Positions 1 to 9,276 are shown, numbered from the stretch's first letter. The stretch is DNA of 64,000 nt from Roseovarius nanhaiticus (GCF_900156535.1 NZ_FTNV01000001.1:930001-994000), one strand, 5' to 3'. Made by a program: numbers and translations. Notes: generated by a model from the sequence alone, not told the origin.

Positions 1-44
1 GTGCTGAGATCGTTCTGATACATGAAAATGCCTGGATCCTTGCG

Positions 45-1028
45 TCAAAAGCCGAAGAGTTTATTCAGAGGTGAGCCGGTTGTCGTGGACTCGGAGCGCG
101 GCGTCCGCGCCGCAGCTTCGGCCAGAGATAGCGCGCGCACCAGTGTGCTTACAACGTTGCGACGGGACTTCATCTGCAAGGCGAGGGGTTCGCCCACGAC
201 CGGACTGACCATCAGCGGGCGGCCATCGCAGAAATGCAGGTCCATCTCGTGGAGGCGGTCATGCAAATCCGCCTCAAGCGCATGAGGATCTATCGAACTG
301 CCCTCGATCAGGACGCAGATGAATTGCCCGGCGCCCGCGTGCGAAATGAAAAACCTGCGCGGCTTCAAGCTGTCTGACACTCCCTCGGCAATATCGGTAA
401 TTGCTGCGTGATATTCATAAAGGCTACTGGACCGAAACATCCTCTCGGCATCGGGAATGACAACGCCAAAAGCCTGCATGCCGAAAAGGGACAGCTGTGA
501 GATCTGAAGCAGGTAATTTTCGAGTGCGATGTAGTCGATGAAGCCATCGATATCTGACAATGTCAGGCGCGCCTGGAAATCCTCGGGCGATACGATCGAC
601 GTCGCCTTGCGCACCGACTCGACGGGGTTGAGATCCGTTTTCTGGTGGCGCTCCGTGACCAGGTCTTGGATCAGGTTCAGCCGCGCGCTGACTTCGCCAA
701 CCTCGAACGGCTTGGTGATATAGTCGGTCGCTCCCGCCGCGAAGGCGCTATCAATATAAGACCGTTCGGTCATCGCCGTGATCATCAGGATCGGCGTGAT
801 CTTGTAAGCCGGCAGTTTGCGCACGGCGGATACCAGTTGAATGCCATCCATCTTCGGCATCTGGATATCGAACAGCAGGCAATCAAAGGGCGTGTTCGCG
901 TGATCGATTGCGGCCAAGGCATCATGGGCGGACTCGCAAACCGTGAGGTTCGTGAAACCCGCGACTTTCAGGACTTCCGTCAAAAGCTCCAGAATGATCG
1001 GATCGTCGTCAACAGCCAGGATTTTCAT
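45..1028 (-). CDS. response regulator with degenerate GGDEF-like output domain (paralogue 1)
   Basis: This 327-residue protein is a two-component response regulator. The receiver domain (about 1-122) has the acidic pocket at D7-D9, the phospho-acceptor D54 in FDIQMP and the conserved K106 in TKPF. After a linker, residues about 160-290 resemble a GGDEF fold: a hydrophobic strand ending in IPDAERM (about 191-197) lies some 40 residues before HAGAGQF (230-236), where an active cyclase would have GGDEF. The catalytic residues are absent, so I infer no cyclase activity. A reading frame extends four codons upstream, but that ATG sits inside the GGAGGA ribosome-binding site of the ATG at 1028, so 1028 is chosen. 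It lies downstream of a paralogue on the same strand. Confidence 0.85.
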   Translation of the reverse strand: MKILAVDDDPIILELLTEVLKVAGFTNLTVCESAHDALAAIDHANTPFDCLLFDIQMPKMDGIQLVSAVRKLPAYKITPILMITAMTERSYIDSAFAAGATDYITKPFEVGEVSARLNLIQDLVTERHQKTDLNPVESVRKATSIVSPEDFQARLTLSDIDGFIDYIALENYLLQISQLSLFGMQAFGVVIPDAERMFRSSSLYEYHAAITDIAEGVSDSLKPRRFFISHAGAGQFICVLIEGSSIDPHALEADLHDRLHEMDLHFCDGRPLMVSPVVGEPLALQMKSRRNVVSTLVRALSLAEAAARTPRSESTTTGSPLNKLFGF

Positions 1029-1340
1029 CCTATCCTCCATCTTGATAGCCGGTGGGGTTCGACACAGTCAGCTCCCGCTATGCGTGCGCCAATCTTCTGC
1101 AAGCAAATGGGCCAAAATGCGGCAGGATGGGAAAAATCAGGAATTAAAACAAGATGTGAAACGGCCCCGCCTATGCTGCATCTGAGCGATCCCTCCTGGT
1201 CCTTGGTAAGCCTATCACATCTACGTGCCATACTTTAGCCGCATTTGGACTGACTCCTTTCCGCCGCTCAGGGCCTTTTTGCGAGGACTGCCACGGCACA
1301 GTCCATACTCGGGCGGGTAGGCGCGCAAGTTATTGCAGGG
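1029..1340. other. gene-free spacer between two response regulator genes
   Basis: These 312 bases separate the two minus-strand response regulators. I see no convincing gene. A small inverted repeat, GGACTG at 1285-1290 and CAGTCC at 1299-1304, lies just past the stop of the upstream gene but has no U-tract in either direction, so it is not a clear terminator. The ribosome-binding site of the downstream gene (GGAGGA) is at its lower end. A promoter for paralogue 1 is likely here but I cannot pick a box. Confidence 0.5.
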
Positions 1341-2348
1341 TCAAAGACCTGCGTCCGCGTCACAGAGCAACCAATCAGTCTCAGCAAAAATGTTTTCCTC
1401 AATATCATGCACCGGCGGAAGGCTTTCCAGTGAGAGCGATGCTCTCTCGAATTCGCTGCGAACGAGCGCCACCGCTGCGGTGCGGCTGATGATCCGGTGA
1501 TCGTTCAGCTGGTGCACCGCGACCTCGAATGCGTCACTGTAATCGAGGCTGCGAGCGTCAAGCATCGAGCACACCTTGTCCTGAATGCAGGTTCGGAAGG
1601 TCTCCGAGGTGCCAGTCATACGTCCCAGAACGCAGCAGAGGAACCGGCCCCGTCCAATATAGGACATAAAGGGCGTGTCTGCCGGAGCGGCCGTTAAAAT
1701 CCCTTGGCTGACATCCCGCAGAAGTTGGAGCGTTTCAGAGCGGCCACGGGAACAGCTTGCCTTCTGAAACGCCGGAACGACGATGCGGAAAACGCTGATA
1801 TGATAAAGCCCGTCCTGAAGTCGCAGAAGGCTTTTTTCCAGCTCGTGGTAATCCAGAATGCCGGAAACGCCGGAAAGGCAGATGCGCTCGGATATATCGA
1901 ACCCACTGACCGGATCGTGCGACGTGAGGACCGATTGCAGGGCGGCGCGCCCCGCCTTTTCACGCTTGAGCGCGTCGACCAACAGCATCGCAGATTTAAT
2001 CCGCCCGGCCAGTTCGACCTCGTCCAAGGGCTTTCTCAGAAAATCCGTGGCACCGGCGTGAAAGGCCTGCTCCATCAGCGGAGTTTCCTGACTGGCCGTG
2101 ATCATGATGATGGGCGTCGTCTGGTAACTGCTGTGTTGCCGAAGACGGTGGCACAGCTCAATTCCGTCAATATCGCCCATCATGATGTCTAGAAGGAAGC
2201 AGTCGAAAGGCTGTGAGGCTGCATCGACCAACTGCAACGCATGCTCTGCCGATACTGCAAGCGTCAGCGAAACATGGTCGCGTCGCTCTAGCCTGGCCGC
2301 AATTACATCGCTGAACGTCGGATCGTCGTCTACCAAAAGGATATGCAT
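1341..2348 (-). CDS. response regulator with degenerate GGDEF-like output domain (paralogue 2)
   Basis: This 335-residue response regulator is a paralogue of its two neighbours. The receiver has D7-D9, phospho-acceptor D54 (LLDIMMGD, with the usual proline after DxxM replaced by G) and K106 in RKPL, at exactly the same residue numbers as paralogue 1. The C-terminal region carries YIGRGRF at 230-236, again the same position as HAGAGQF in paralogue 1 and aligned with the GGDEF signature of diguanylate cyclases. No catalytic residues remain. An in-frame ATG five codons upstream overlaps the GGAGG that serves the ATG at 2348, so the shorter start is used. The output partner is unknown. Confidence 0.83.
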   Translation of the reverse strand: MHILLVDDDPTFSDVIAARLERRDHVSLTLAVSAEHALQLVDAASQPFDCFLLDIMMGDIDGIELCHRLRQHSSYQTTPIIMITASQETPLMEQAFHAGATDFLRKPLDEVELAGRIKSAMLLVDALKREKAGRAALQSVLTSHDPVSGFDISERICLSGVSGILDYHELEKSLLRLQDGLYHISVFRIVVPAFQKASCSRGRSETLQLLRDVSQGILTAAPADTPFMSYIGRGRFLCCVLGRMTGTSETFRTCIQDKVCSMLDARSLDYSDAFEVAVHQLNDHRIISRTAAVALVRSEFERASLSLESLPPVHDIEENIFAETDWLLCDADAGL

Positions 2349-2750
2349 CCAAAAAGCCTCCATGACAGGTATGAGTGCGCGAATGTCTCAACACTTGGTA
2401 AAACCTAAATACGGCAATTTCTCGGACTCTCTGAAGACTGTTCTATCACCGGCTAAAGGTGCAGATTTCTTATGTGAGATACGCGTTTCAGGCTGTAAAA
2501 GCAGATCTACGGCGCTCTTCCGCGCCACGATTTCGTCAAACTATTCGGCGCCTGTCGACTGATGCAGCAGCTTTCCGGTGCAGCAGCGTCAATAGTTGCA
2601 ACTGCAAAAATTTCATCATCTTTAGGATGTATTCATAATTTGGCCCAAATTGCCCTTTTAAGTCTCCTCCAGAGGGTGCCCGGATGCGCAACCCGCCTTT
2701 AAAGATCCACGATAACCGCGTGGACACGCTAAAAATGAGGAGTTCGAGCC
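2349..2750. promoter_or_regulatory. divergent promoter region between response regulators 2 and 3
   Basis: This 402-base region between oppositely transcribed response regulator genes must hold promoters for both sides. It is more AT-rich than the flanking genes, especially 2580-2650. It contains the palindrome TTGCAACTGCAA at 2596-2607 and, at its right end, a GAGGAG ribosome-binding site (2737-2742) placed eight bases before the GTG start of the plus-strand gene. Short open frames crossing it look like random shadows. Confidence 0.6.
2596..2607. promoter_or_regulatory. palindromic operator candidate TTGCA-AC-TGCAA
   Basis: The sequence TTGCAACTGCAA is an inverted repeat of TTGCA around a two-base AC spacer. 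The core TGCAACTGCA recurs in two other promoter regions of this window, at 14735-14750 and 34248-34259. The bound protein is unknown. The symmetry suggests a dimeric helix-turn-helix regulator. Confidence 0.4.
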
Positions 2751-3740
2751 GTGAAAATAATTGCTGTAGATGATGACGGGGTTGCGCTGGATCTGCTCAA
2801 CGAGTGCCTTCAGGCAGGTGATTTCCACCACGTGACCCTCATGTCGTCGCCAACCGATATGATGAAAAGGCTCAACGACAGCGCGATCGCCTATGACTGC
2901 ATCCTTCTGGACATCGAGATGCCCGGCAAGGATGGGATCCAACTTTGCGCAGAAATCCGTCAGCAGCCCCGATACAAGAACACTCCGATCATCATGATCA
3001 CTCAAAATCGCGAACATGCCGCCGTCGAGAGGGCTTTCTCGAACGGCGCAACCGATTACATCACCAAACCTTTCAGTTTTTTCGAGGTGCTGACCCGCAT
3101 CAAACTTGCCGAAAGGCTGGTTCAAGAGCGTCGGGCGGCCATGGACAGTTACCTTTCGATGCGAACGAACGATGAGACGGGTCCGCATCTTTCGCTTGTC
3201 CTGAGCGATCCCGCGGAGGATACGGCCCGTGATCTGGCCAAGGCCAAGACCGGCAAGAGCAAGGTTCTGTCGCTCGGCGTTTTCCAGAACTACCTTGATC
3301 AGGTTACCAGCGGCGACACGTGCGACACGCAGCTTTTTGCCATCAAGCTGCATCGCATCGATGAGATATTCGCAAACAGCTCGGCTCAGGAGTTTCTCGC
3401 ACTGCTCGATTCTGCCGCCCGTGCCGTTCACGCCGAATTCGCGCCTCACACGATTTTTCTTGCCCATGCGGGCAATGGTATCCTGCTTTGCGCGTGCAAG
3501 CGTGCCGCTGTCCAAAGGGCCAAGGTGATAGCCCAGTCTCTGGAAAGCAATTTGCGGGCAGGGACCTTGCCAGACGTGTGCCGTAGGTCGATCCCTTTGC
3601 AGGTATCTGCGGGGCTCCCTTTCCGTCTGAAACCCACGCTGAAGCTGAATTTCAATCGGGCTTCCAAGGCCGCGATCAGCCGTGTGGAATTACGCGATCC
3701 GGCACCAGCCGGAAACAGGTCGCAATTGCGAGTGGGGTGA
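2751..3740 (+). CDS. response regulator with degenerate GGDEF-like output domain (paralogue 3)
   Basis: This 329-residue response regulator is the third paralogue, on the opposite strand and upstream of the histidine kinase. The receiver has D7-D9, D54 in LLDIEMP and K106 in TKPF. The linker is about nine residues longer than in the other two. The C-terminal domain has LFAIKLHRIDEIF (195-207) followed by HAGNGIL (239-245), the position of a GGDEF motif, without cyclase residues. The start is GTG, eight bases after GAGGAG. The kinase gene begins about 210 bases downstream on the same strand, which makes this regulator its most likely partner, although the other two may share it. Confidence 0.83.
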   Translation: MKIIAVDDDGVALDLLNECLQAGDFHHVTLMSSPTDMMKRLNDSAIAYDCILLDIEMPGKDGIQLCAEIRQQPRYKNTPIIMITQNREHAAVERAFSNGATDYITKPFSFFEVLTRIKLAERLVQERRAAMDSYLSMRTNDETGPHLSLVLSDPAEDTARDLAKAKTGKSKVLSLGVFQNYLDQVTSGDTCDTQLFAIKLHRIDEIFANSSAQEFLALLDSAARAVHAEFAPHTIFLAHAGNGILLCACKRAAVQRAKVIAQSLESNLRAGTLPDVCRRSIPLQVSAGLPFRLKPTLKLNFNRASKAAISRVELRDPAPAGNRSQLRVG

Positions 3741-3881
3741 ATGCAGCGTAGTGATGCTTGAGGGTCCGCTATGGCTCATTCGCTACTATTACCCGCCAAT
3801 CTTGGAGGGTGACCCGACGTCATTACGTGCAATTTGCGGACATGATCTGAACCATGTCCAAAACCGCGACGAAATCAGCAC

Positions 3882-3956
3882 ATGAGCGAGCAAGGCGAAC
3901 AAATGACGCTGAGACCAGACATTCTGACCGAAGCCAAGGCGGCGCGACGTCCATGA
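3882..3956 (+). CDS. possible 24-codon leader peptide overlapping the kinase start
   Basis: A short frame begins at ATG 3882, has a second ATG at 3903, encodes 24 residues (starting MSEQGEQM) and stops at TGA 3954-3956. That stop overlaps the kinase start codon at 3953 in an ATGA arrangement. The second ATG has AAGG about eight bases upstream, while the kinase ATG itself has only a weak ribosome-binding site. This suggests translational coupling, but a peptide this short could equally be chance. Confidence 0.3.
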   Translation: MSEQGEQMTLRPDILTEAKAARRP

Positions 3957-6016
3957 CGCCGCTCAAGAGCTATATTGTCTCCAAGGGGTATCTGATCCTT
4001 GCGCTGGTCGCGGTGATGAGCGTGATGGTCATCGGTTTTGCTGTGATCAAATCGGATCGTGAGCGCTATACAGCTTCGGTCCGTCATAATGTCGAGATGG
4101 CCCTCGATCGCGCCACGGATCAGATCAGGTATCAGTTTTTCGAGTCCGTTTTGATATCCAACAAGATCGAAAGCCTTCTGGAGAACAGCCGGGAAATTCC
4201 CGAAGCTCAGATCGCGCGGGTTGTCGACGAGTTGATCCAGCACAATCCGAGTGTTGTGACTGTCGCGCTTGCCCCGAACCTCGAGGTCACGCACAGCTTT
4301 CCGCAAAATGCCAACCAGGGGACGGTAGGGCTGAAATATTTTGAAGTCCCAGCTCAGATGAGCAGCGTGGCGCGGGCCTATCGCTGGAGAAGCCCCGTAG
4401 TCGTTGGCCCGGTCCAGCTGGTGCAGGGTGGGGAGGGGTTCATCCTTCGCTATCCGGTTCAGATCCGAAGAGACGACGCAGACACTCCGCGTTTTTGGGG
4501 CATTATTTCGATAGTTGTGAAATCTGACCAGTTGTTTGGCGCATACGGCTCGGACAACATGGATTATGAGTTCGGCCTTCGTGAACTCCATTCTTCCAGC
4601 CGGCCATATCGCAGCATGTTCGGCGATCCCGATCTATTTGAAGGCGATCCGGTAATCCGCGAAATCACGATGCTGGGAAGCACGTGGCAAGCGACGGCAA
4701 AACCCAAGGAGGGGTGGCCCGCCTATTCGCCACAAAGCCCGGTCATCATGCTTTTGACGTTGATTTCGGCGGTGTTGCTGCTTGCCATTCTCATGGTTCT
4801 TCGCCGCCTGTCCACCCGTATCGAAAAAGCCAACGCCCTACTGGCTGAGACAATCGAATGCATCGATGAAGGCTTTATCGCGTTTGATGAAAAAGACAGG
4901 CTCGTTACCGTGAATGAAAGATACCTGTCGTATTATCCTAAAATTGCCGATGCCGCGGTCCCGGGCGTGACGTTCGAGGAGCTGATCCGCATAGATGCCG
5001 CGCGCAATAATTATCCGGAAGCCATCGGTCGCGAGGAGGAGTGGATACAGGACCGCCTCGCGGCGCATTATAATCCGGGCGCGCCGTTCTTTCAGAAAAG
5101 CGATCAGGACCGGTGGTTCAAGGTTGTGGAGGCCAAGTCACCGCGCGGTTACACTGTCGGCATTCGGACCGATGTCACGGCGGTGAAACGGGCGCAGGAG
5201 TTGGCCGAGCGCGCCGACCGCGAAAAGACCGAGTTCCTCAACAATGTCTCGCACGAGCTGCGCACGCCGCTGACGGTCATTTCAGGACGGGTTGCCTTCC
5301 TGCAGAACCCGAACCTTCTAGCGCAAGCGAAGACGCTGCAAGCCGCTCTGAGCGCAGATGAACTGTCACGAGAAGATGTGATATCGGCCGTTGCCGAATA
5401 TCAAGATCAGGTCTCCAAACAGGGCGCGAGTGCGCTGAGCGCCGCGCAGCATATGCTCCGGCTTGTCGAGGATTTGCTGGACTGGACCAAGGTAGAAAGC
5501 GGCAGGCTCGAGCTTGATCTTGCCCCGGTCGAGGTCGGGACAATCGCGTCGTCCATCGTGAGCGATCTTCGTCCGGCCGCCGAGGCCAAGGGTCTGCGTT
5601 TGAGCTACTTCAGCGATTGCGACGCGACGATCATGGCCGACCAGACGCGGCTCAAGCAGATCCTGTACAATCTGACATCCAACGCGATCAAGTTCACCCA
5701 GACCGGGGGCATTTCGCTTGTTGTCACGCATGATGACGATGAAATCGTCTTTACGGTCAAGGATACCGGATGTGGTATCCGGCAAGAGGATTTTTCCCGC
5801 ATATTCAAGCGGTTTCAGCAGGTCGATGGATCTATGACGCGCCAGATGAACGGGCTGGGCCTTGGGCTTGCCATCGCTGACCAACTGGCAAAATTGCACG
5901 GCGGCGCCCTGTCTTTGACCAGCACTGTCGGAGAGGGTAGCGCATTCCGTCTGGTGTTGCCCAAGCCCGCCGTCAGCGCACACTGGCCCTCTTATCCGCG
6001 CTTGAAGGCTGTTTGA
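3953..6016 (+). CDS. CHASE/PAS-domain sensor histidine kinase
   Basis: This membrane histidine kinase (687 residues from this start) probably senses a periplasmic signal and phosphorylates the neighbouring response regulators. In order it has a membrane segment (about 9-33), a CHASE-like periplasmic domain (about 34-260, with LVQGGEGF and a following YPVQI), a second membrane segment (about 262-284), a PAS domain (about 295-412), a HisKA domain with H434 in NVSHELRTPL, and a HATPase domain with an N-box (about 571-581), DTGCGI (604-609) and GLGLGL (about 634-639). There is no attached receiver. The stretch from H434 to LLDWTK is some 20 residues longer than usual. A longer in-frame start at 3854 has no ribosome-binding site; 3953 is preferred but not certain. 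Confidence 0.9.
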   Translation: MTPLKSYIVSKGYLILALVAVMSVMVIGFAVIKSDRERYTASVRHNVEMALDRATDQIRYQFFESVLISNKIESLLENSREIPEAQIARVVDELIQHNPSVVTVALAPNLEVTHSFPQNANQGTVGLKYFEVPAQMSSVARAYRWRSPVVVGPVQLVQGGEGFILRYPVQIRRDDADTPRFWGIISIVVKSDQLFGAYGSDNMDYEFGLRELHSSSRPYRSMFGDPDLFEGDPVIREITMLGSTWQATAKPKEGWPAYSPQSPVIMLLTLISAVLLLAILMVLRRLSTRIEKANALLAETIECIDEGFIAFDEKDRLVTVNERYLSYYPKIADAAVPGVTFEELIRIDAARNNYPEAIGREEEWIQDRLAAHYNPGAPFFQKSDQDRWFKVVEAKSPRGYTVGIRTDVTAVKRAQELAERADREKTEFLNNVSHELRTPLTVISGRVAFLQNPNLLAQAKTLQAALSADELSREDVISAVAEYQDQVSKQGASALSAAQHMLRLVEDLLDWTKVESGRLELDLAPVEVGTIASSIVSDLRPAAEAKGLRLSYFSDCDATIMADQTRLKQILYNLTSNAIKFTQTGGISLVVTHDDDEIVFTVKDTGCGIRQEDFSRIFKRFQQVDGSMTRQMNGLGLGLAIADQLAKLHGGALSLTSTVGEGSAFRLVLPKPAVSAHWPSYPRLKAV

Positions 6017-6126
6017 AGAAGCTGGCAGCCTGCATCCGGCAGACGAGGGTTCAGATGTTAAATGCGCGCGCGCGATTGATCACCGCCCCGATGATCCAGC
6101 TTTGGATCGGAGCGTAGTTTTCCTTC

Positions 6127-6879
6127 TCAGACGCGGTTTTCGTCGCCTTTCCCCGCGCGTTTGAACGCAAGGTAAGAGATCGGCAGCGAACAGAGATAGA
6201 GCGCGTTGACCACGATCAGCGTCGGCCAGGGATAGACCACCAGGCACACGACCAGCACGACCGCAGCGACCAGGAAGAGCGGCAGATGCGCGCGCCGGAT
6301 CGAGGCATGCTTGATCGAGAAGGTCGGAATCGTGCTGATCGCGAGGAGGCCGACACCGATGATGTAGGCGGCGCGCAGGATCGGGAAATCATCCTCGCGC
6401 CATCCGGCCAGGTGGAAGAGGATCGGCATCAGTGCAAGGCAGGCCAGTGCGGGCGCGGGCACACCCACAAAAAATCCGTCCTGTTTCAGAGTGACATCCG
6501 GGCGGTCCATCGACAGGTTGAACCGCGCCAGCCGCAGCGCGCAGCAGACGGCCAGAACCAGCACTGCCAGCCACCCGAGACTGGCATATTTGGTACCCGT
6601 ATAGAGCGTGTTATACAGCAAAAATCCCGGCGCTATGCCGAAATTGAAGAAATCCGCGAGACTGTCCAACTCGGCGCCAAAGGGGCTGGCCGTGTCGAGA
6701 AAGCGCGCCAGCTTGCCATCCGCCGCGTCCAGAAAGACGGCCAGGAGTATGAAGTAGAGGCTGGCGTGCAAATGCCCCTCAAGGCTCATCCGGACCGATG
6801 TGAGGCCAGCGCAGATGGCAAAGACCGTGACGAGGCTTGGCACGATGTGCCGCAGCTTGATCCTTTGCGGTGCGCTCAT
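6127..6879 (-). CDS. pssA: CDP-diacylglycerol--serine O-phosphatidyltransferase
   Basis: PssA makes phosphatidylserine from CDP-diacylglycerol and serine in the inner membrane. The 250-residue protein has the CDP-alcohol phosphatidyltransferase signature, D-G-(x2)-A-R then G and D-x3-D, in [10 protein letters not shown] followed by [10 protein letters not shown] (about 52-77). Several hydrophobic segments follow, as expected for the family. Its start overlaps the stop of the decarboxylase gene by four bases (ATGA), so the two are translationally coupled. Together they supply phosphatidylethanolamine. Confidence 0.95.
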   Translation of the reverse strand: MSAPQRIKLRHIVPSLVTVFAICAGLTSVRMSLEGHLHASLYFILLAVFLDAADGKLARFLDTASPFGAELDSLADFFNFGIAPGFLLYNTLYTGTKYASLGWLAVLVLAVCCALRLARFNLSMDRPDVTLKQDGFFVGVPAPALACLALMPILFHLAGWREDDFPILRAAYIIGVGLLAISTIPTFSIKHASIRRAHLPLFLVAAVVLVVCLVVYPWPTLIVVNALYLCSLPISYLAFKRAGKGDENRV

Positions 6880-7568
6880 ACGGATACGCCCCGACGTGCG
6901 GTCTGCTCTGTTCCCAACTGGGCGAGGATCGTCTCACCTGCCACGGCGGTCTGGCCGACGCAGACCAGCGGCGCGACGCCTTCGGGCAGGTAGATGTCCA
7001 GACGGCTGCCGAAGCGGATCAGGCCAAAGCGGTGGCCGGCCTCCAGCGCGCTGCCCTCGCGGACAAAGCAGACGATGCGCCGCGCAACGAGGCCGGCGAT
7101 CTGAACCACACCAATCTGCGCGCCCTGCGCCGTCTCGATCCTCAGCGAATTGCGCTCGTTCAATTCGCTTGCCTTGTCGAAGGAGGCATTGAGGAATTGG
7201 CCCTTGTGATAGGCAATGCTGCGCACTTTGCCCGCAACCGGCGCACGATTCACATGGCAGTTAAAGACGTTCATGAAGACCGACACACGCGTCACCTCGG
7301 CCTCGCCCAGCCCCAATTCTTTGGGCGGCACCAGCGTCTGAATTAGAGAAACGACCCCGTCAGCCGGTGATAGCACCAGGTCATCACCCTGCGGAATGAC
7401 GCGGACCGGGTCGCGGAAAAAATAATAGCACCACACCGTCGCACCCACGCCCAGCCAAAAGAGCGGCTCCCATATGAGGGCGAGGATCAGCGTGATCGCG
7501 GCAAAGATCGCAACGAATTTGCGGCCCTCGGGGTGCATCGGAACGGCGACGATCTTGAGCATGTTCAT
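6876..7568 (-). CDS. psd: phosphatidylserine decarboxylase, short type
   Basis: This enzyme converts phosphatidylserine to phosphatidylethanolamine using a pyruvoyl group made by self-cleavage. The 230-residue length fits the short family. It has one or two N-terminal membrane segments (about 18-50), the conserved LSPADG, the [13 protein letters not shown] block, and the cleavage site G187-S188 in [10 protein letters not shown], which would give a long beta chain and a short pyruvoyl alpha chain. It lies between dgkA and pssA on the minus strand and overlaps pssA by four bases. Confidence 0.96.
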   Translation of the reverse strand: MNMLKIVAVPMHPEGRKFVAIFAAITLILALIWEPLFWLGVGATVWCYYFFRDPVRVIPQGDDLVLSPADGVVSLIQTLVPPKELGLGEAEVTRVSVFMNVFNCHVNRAPVAGKVRSIAYHKGQFLNASFDKASELNERNSLRIETAQGAQIGVVQIAGLVARRIVCFVREGSALEAGHRFGLIRFGSRLDIYLPEGVAPLVCVGQTAVAGETILAQLGTEQTARRGVSV

Positions 7569-7578
7569 GGGCAGACTT

Positions 7579-8025
7579 TCAAATCAATTCAAACTGTACG
7601 AGCACGGTGCCAACCAGGAATATCCCGGTCGCCAGCAGCATGCACATCGTGGCGAGCGAGCCGAGATCCTTGGCGTCGCGGGCGAATTCCTGCCAGTCGG
7701 GGGCAAGATGATCGATGATGCATTCGATCGCGGTGTTTAGCGCCTCCGTGGCGACCAGCGCCAGAAAGAGGATGGCGAAGATACCCATCTGCACCCAACT
7801 GGCCCCGATAGCGGCCAAAAGCAAGAGGCAGAGCGCACCGACCAACCCCATATGCCGCAGCGCCGTCTCGCGCCAAAGGCGCCGCAATCCCTGCAGGGAA
7901 TAGCCCGCGGCGGCCAATACATGCGCAGCCCCGGTCACGCGTGGCGGGCGGGGGCGCGACACGGGGCGGTGTGCGGCTGCCACCTGATCAGGTTTTGGCC
8001 CCGTCTGGGGTGTCTTGGTACTCAT
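7579..8025 (-). CDS. dgkA: diacylglycerol kinase
   Basis: This is a small integral-membrane kinase that phosphorylates diacylglycerol (or undecaprenol) to recycle lipid head-group donors. The 148-residue protein has three hydrophobic segments and the family signature EALNTAIE (about 89-96) followed by a conserved D and RDAKDLGS. The N-terminal 30 or so residues are proline-rich and extend beyond the usual length of about 120. It is the first gene of a dgkA-psd-pssA operon, with a ten-base gap to psd. Confidence 0.88.
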   Translation of the reverse strand: MSTKTPQTGPKPDQVAAAHRPVSRPRPPRVTGAAHVLAAAGYSLQGLRRLWRETALRHMGLVGALCLLLLAAIGASWVQMGIFAILFLALVATEALNTAIECIIDHLAPDWQEFARDAKDLGSLATMCMLLATGIFLVGTVLVQFELI

Positions 8026-8130
8026 CAGATAGGGCCCTCTTGCGGGATGGACACGGCACGAGCCGTGCAGCTCTTATTGCGCCGGGCGCGCGGCTTGTCC
8101 AATGCCGAGGCGCCGATGATGCGGCGCGCT

Positions 8131-9276
8131 TCAGTAATTCTGCACACCGCTTGCGACCCCGAAGGCCGAACCGACAAGGCCCAGCACGGTGCGCACGGAG
8201 GTCACGGGCGATTCCGTCGCCATTACCGTGTCCCCGGGGGCAATCCGGAATTTGCGCGCAGCGAAAAGGCCGTCGGCGCTTGTCATGTCGAAGGCGAAAA
8301 CGACTTGGCGCCGTGACGGGCCGGTCCCGTCGCTGCGCAGGGTCTCGGGGCCATAATCGCGCAGCACCAGAACGCCCTTGGGGTTGGCGCGGCCCTCGGA
8401 CAGCCCGCCGATCAGCGACAGCGCCTCCATGGCGGTGATTTCTTCTTGTTCAAAGCGGATCAACTGCTCGGTTCCCGTGGCGCCGAATGCGGTGAAGGAA
8501 CGCTCGTCCTCCAGCAGGGCGATGACATCACCACCCCGCAACGGGATGTTGAGCGGCGCATGGTCCAAAAGGCGCTCGGCGCGGATGGTATAGCTGCGCC
8601 CGCCGCGCTGCAGGCGCACCAGTGGATGGCGCAGACCGGGCGCAATGCCGCCGCCCTGCGCGATCGCGCTGAGAATGCGCAAGGGGCCGTCCTGCAGCGG
8701 ATAGCTGCCGGGGCTGGCCACACCCGAGACCAGATCCACGGAATTGCGCGCGCCCGCCACCCGCTCCAGTTGAACTTGGGCTGAGGGCGCGATGCTGCCC
8801 AGGCGGTCTTGCAGCAGGCGCCGCGCCTCGGCGGGTGGTTTTCCGCTGACGTTGATCTCGTCCAGGTAGGGCACGAATATCGTGCCCTCGGGCGAGACTT
8901 TTATGCGTGGAATTTCGACTGATCTGGCGCCTGGCTCGGTCAGTAGGGAATTGTCCTGGCTGTCCCAGATCGCTAGGCTAAGGACGTCGCCCGCGCGAAT
9001 GGCGGTGCCGCGCGCGCCCGCGCTGGCCGGGGGCCAGGCGTAATGCGTCTGCGTGGCGGTGCGCGGCCATGTGGCGATGGCCGCCGCATTGGCGCGGCTG
9101 ACGCGGACCACCTGATAGGCGCCAATTTCGGCGCGTTCGGCGTCCAGTATTTCTGAGGTGATTGCCGCGCCGCGCGGAAGGCTGCAGGCGGGCACGGTCA
9201 AAACCGCCAGGCAGAGCGCCGCCCATCTGAGCGCGGCAATCAAACCGCGAGCCTGTTCCTTGGCCTCCACAATCAT
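8131..9276 (-). CDS. polysaccharide export outer-membrane lipoprotein (Wza family)
   Basis: This is a predicted outer-membrane exporter for capsule or exopolysaccharide. The 381-residue protein has an N-terminal signal with a lipobox-like VPAC (cysteine at 31), a polysaccharide export domain with GDVLSLAIWD, and SLBB-like repeats containing SGVASPGSYPLQ and FTAFGATGTEQ. No other capsule gene is adjacent: upstream is divergent gpsA and downstream is the phospholipid operon. The polymer it exports therefore cannot be read from context. Confidence 0.85.
   Translation of the reverse strand: MIVEAKEQARGLIAALRWAALCLAVLTVPACSLPRGAAITSEILDAERAEIGAYQVVRVSRANAAAIATWPRTATQTHYAWPPASAGARGTAIRAGDVLSLAIWDSQDNSLLTEPGARSVEIPRIKVSPEGTIFVPYLDEINVSGKPPAEARRLLQDRLGSIAPSAQVQLERVAGARNSVDLVSGVASPGSYPLQDGPLRILSAIAQGGGIAPGLRHPLVRLQRGGRSYTIRAERLLDHAPLNIPLRGGDVIALLEDERSFTAFGATGTEQLIRFEQEEITAMEALSLIGGLSEGRANPKGVLVLRDYGPETLRSDGTGPSRRQVVFAFDMTSADGLFAARKFRIAPGDTVMATESPVTSVRTVLGLVGSAFGVASGVQNY

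Noticed and set aside
1285..1304. Hairpin GGACTG/CAGTCC as terminator of response regulator 2
   Set aside because: Only a six-base stem with no U-tract on either strand.
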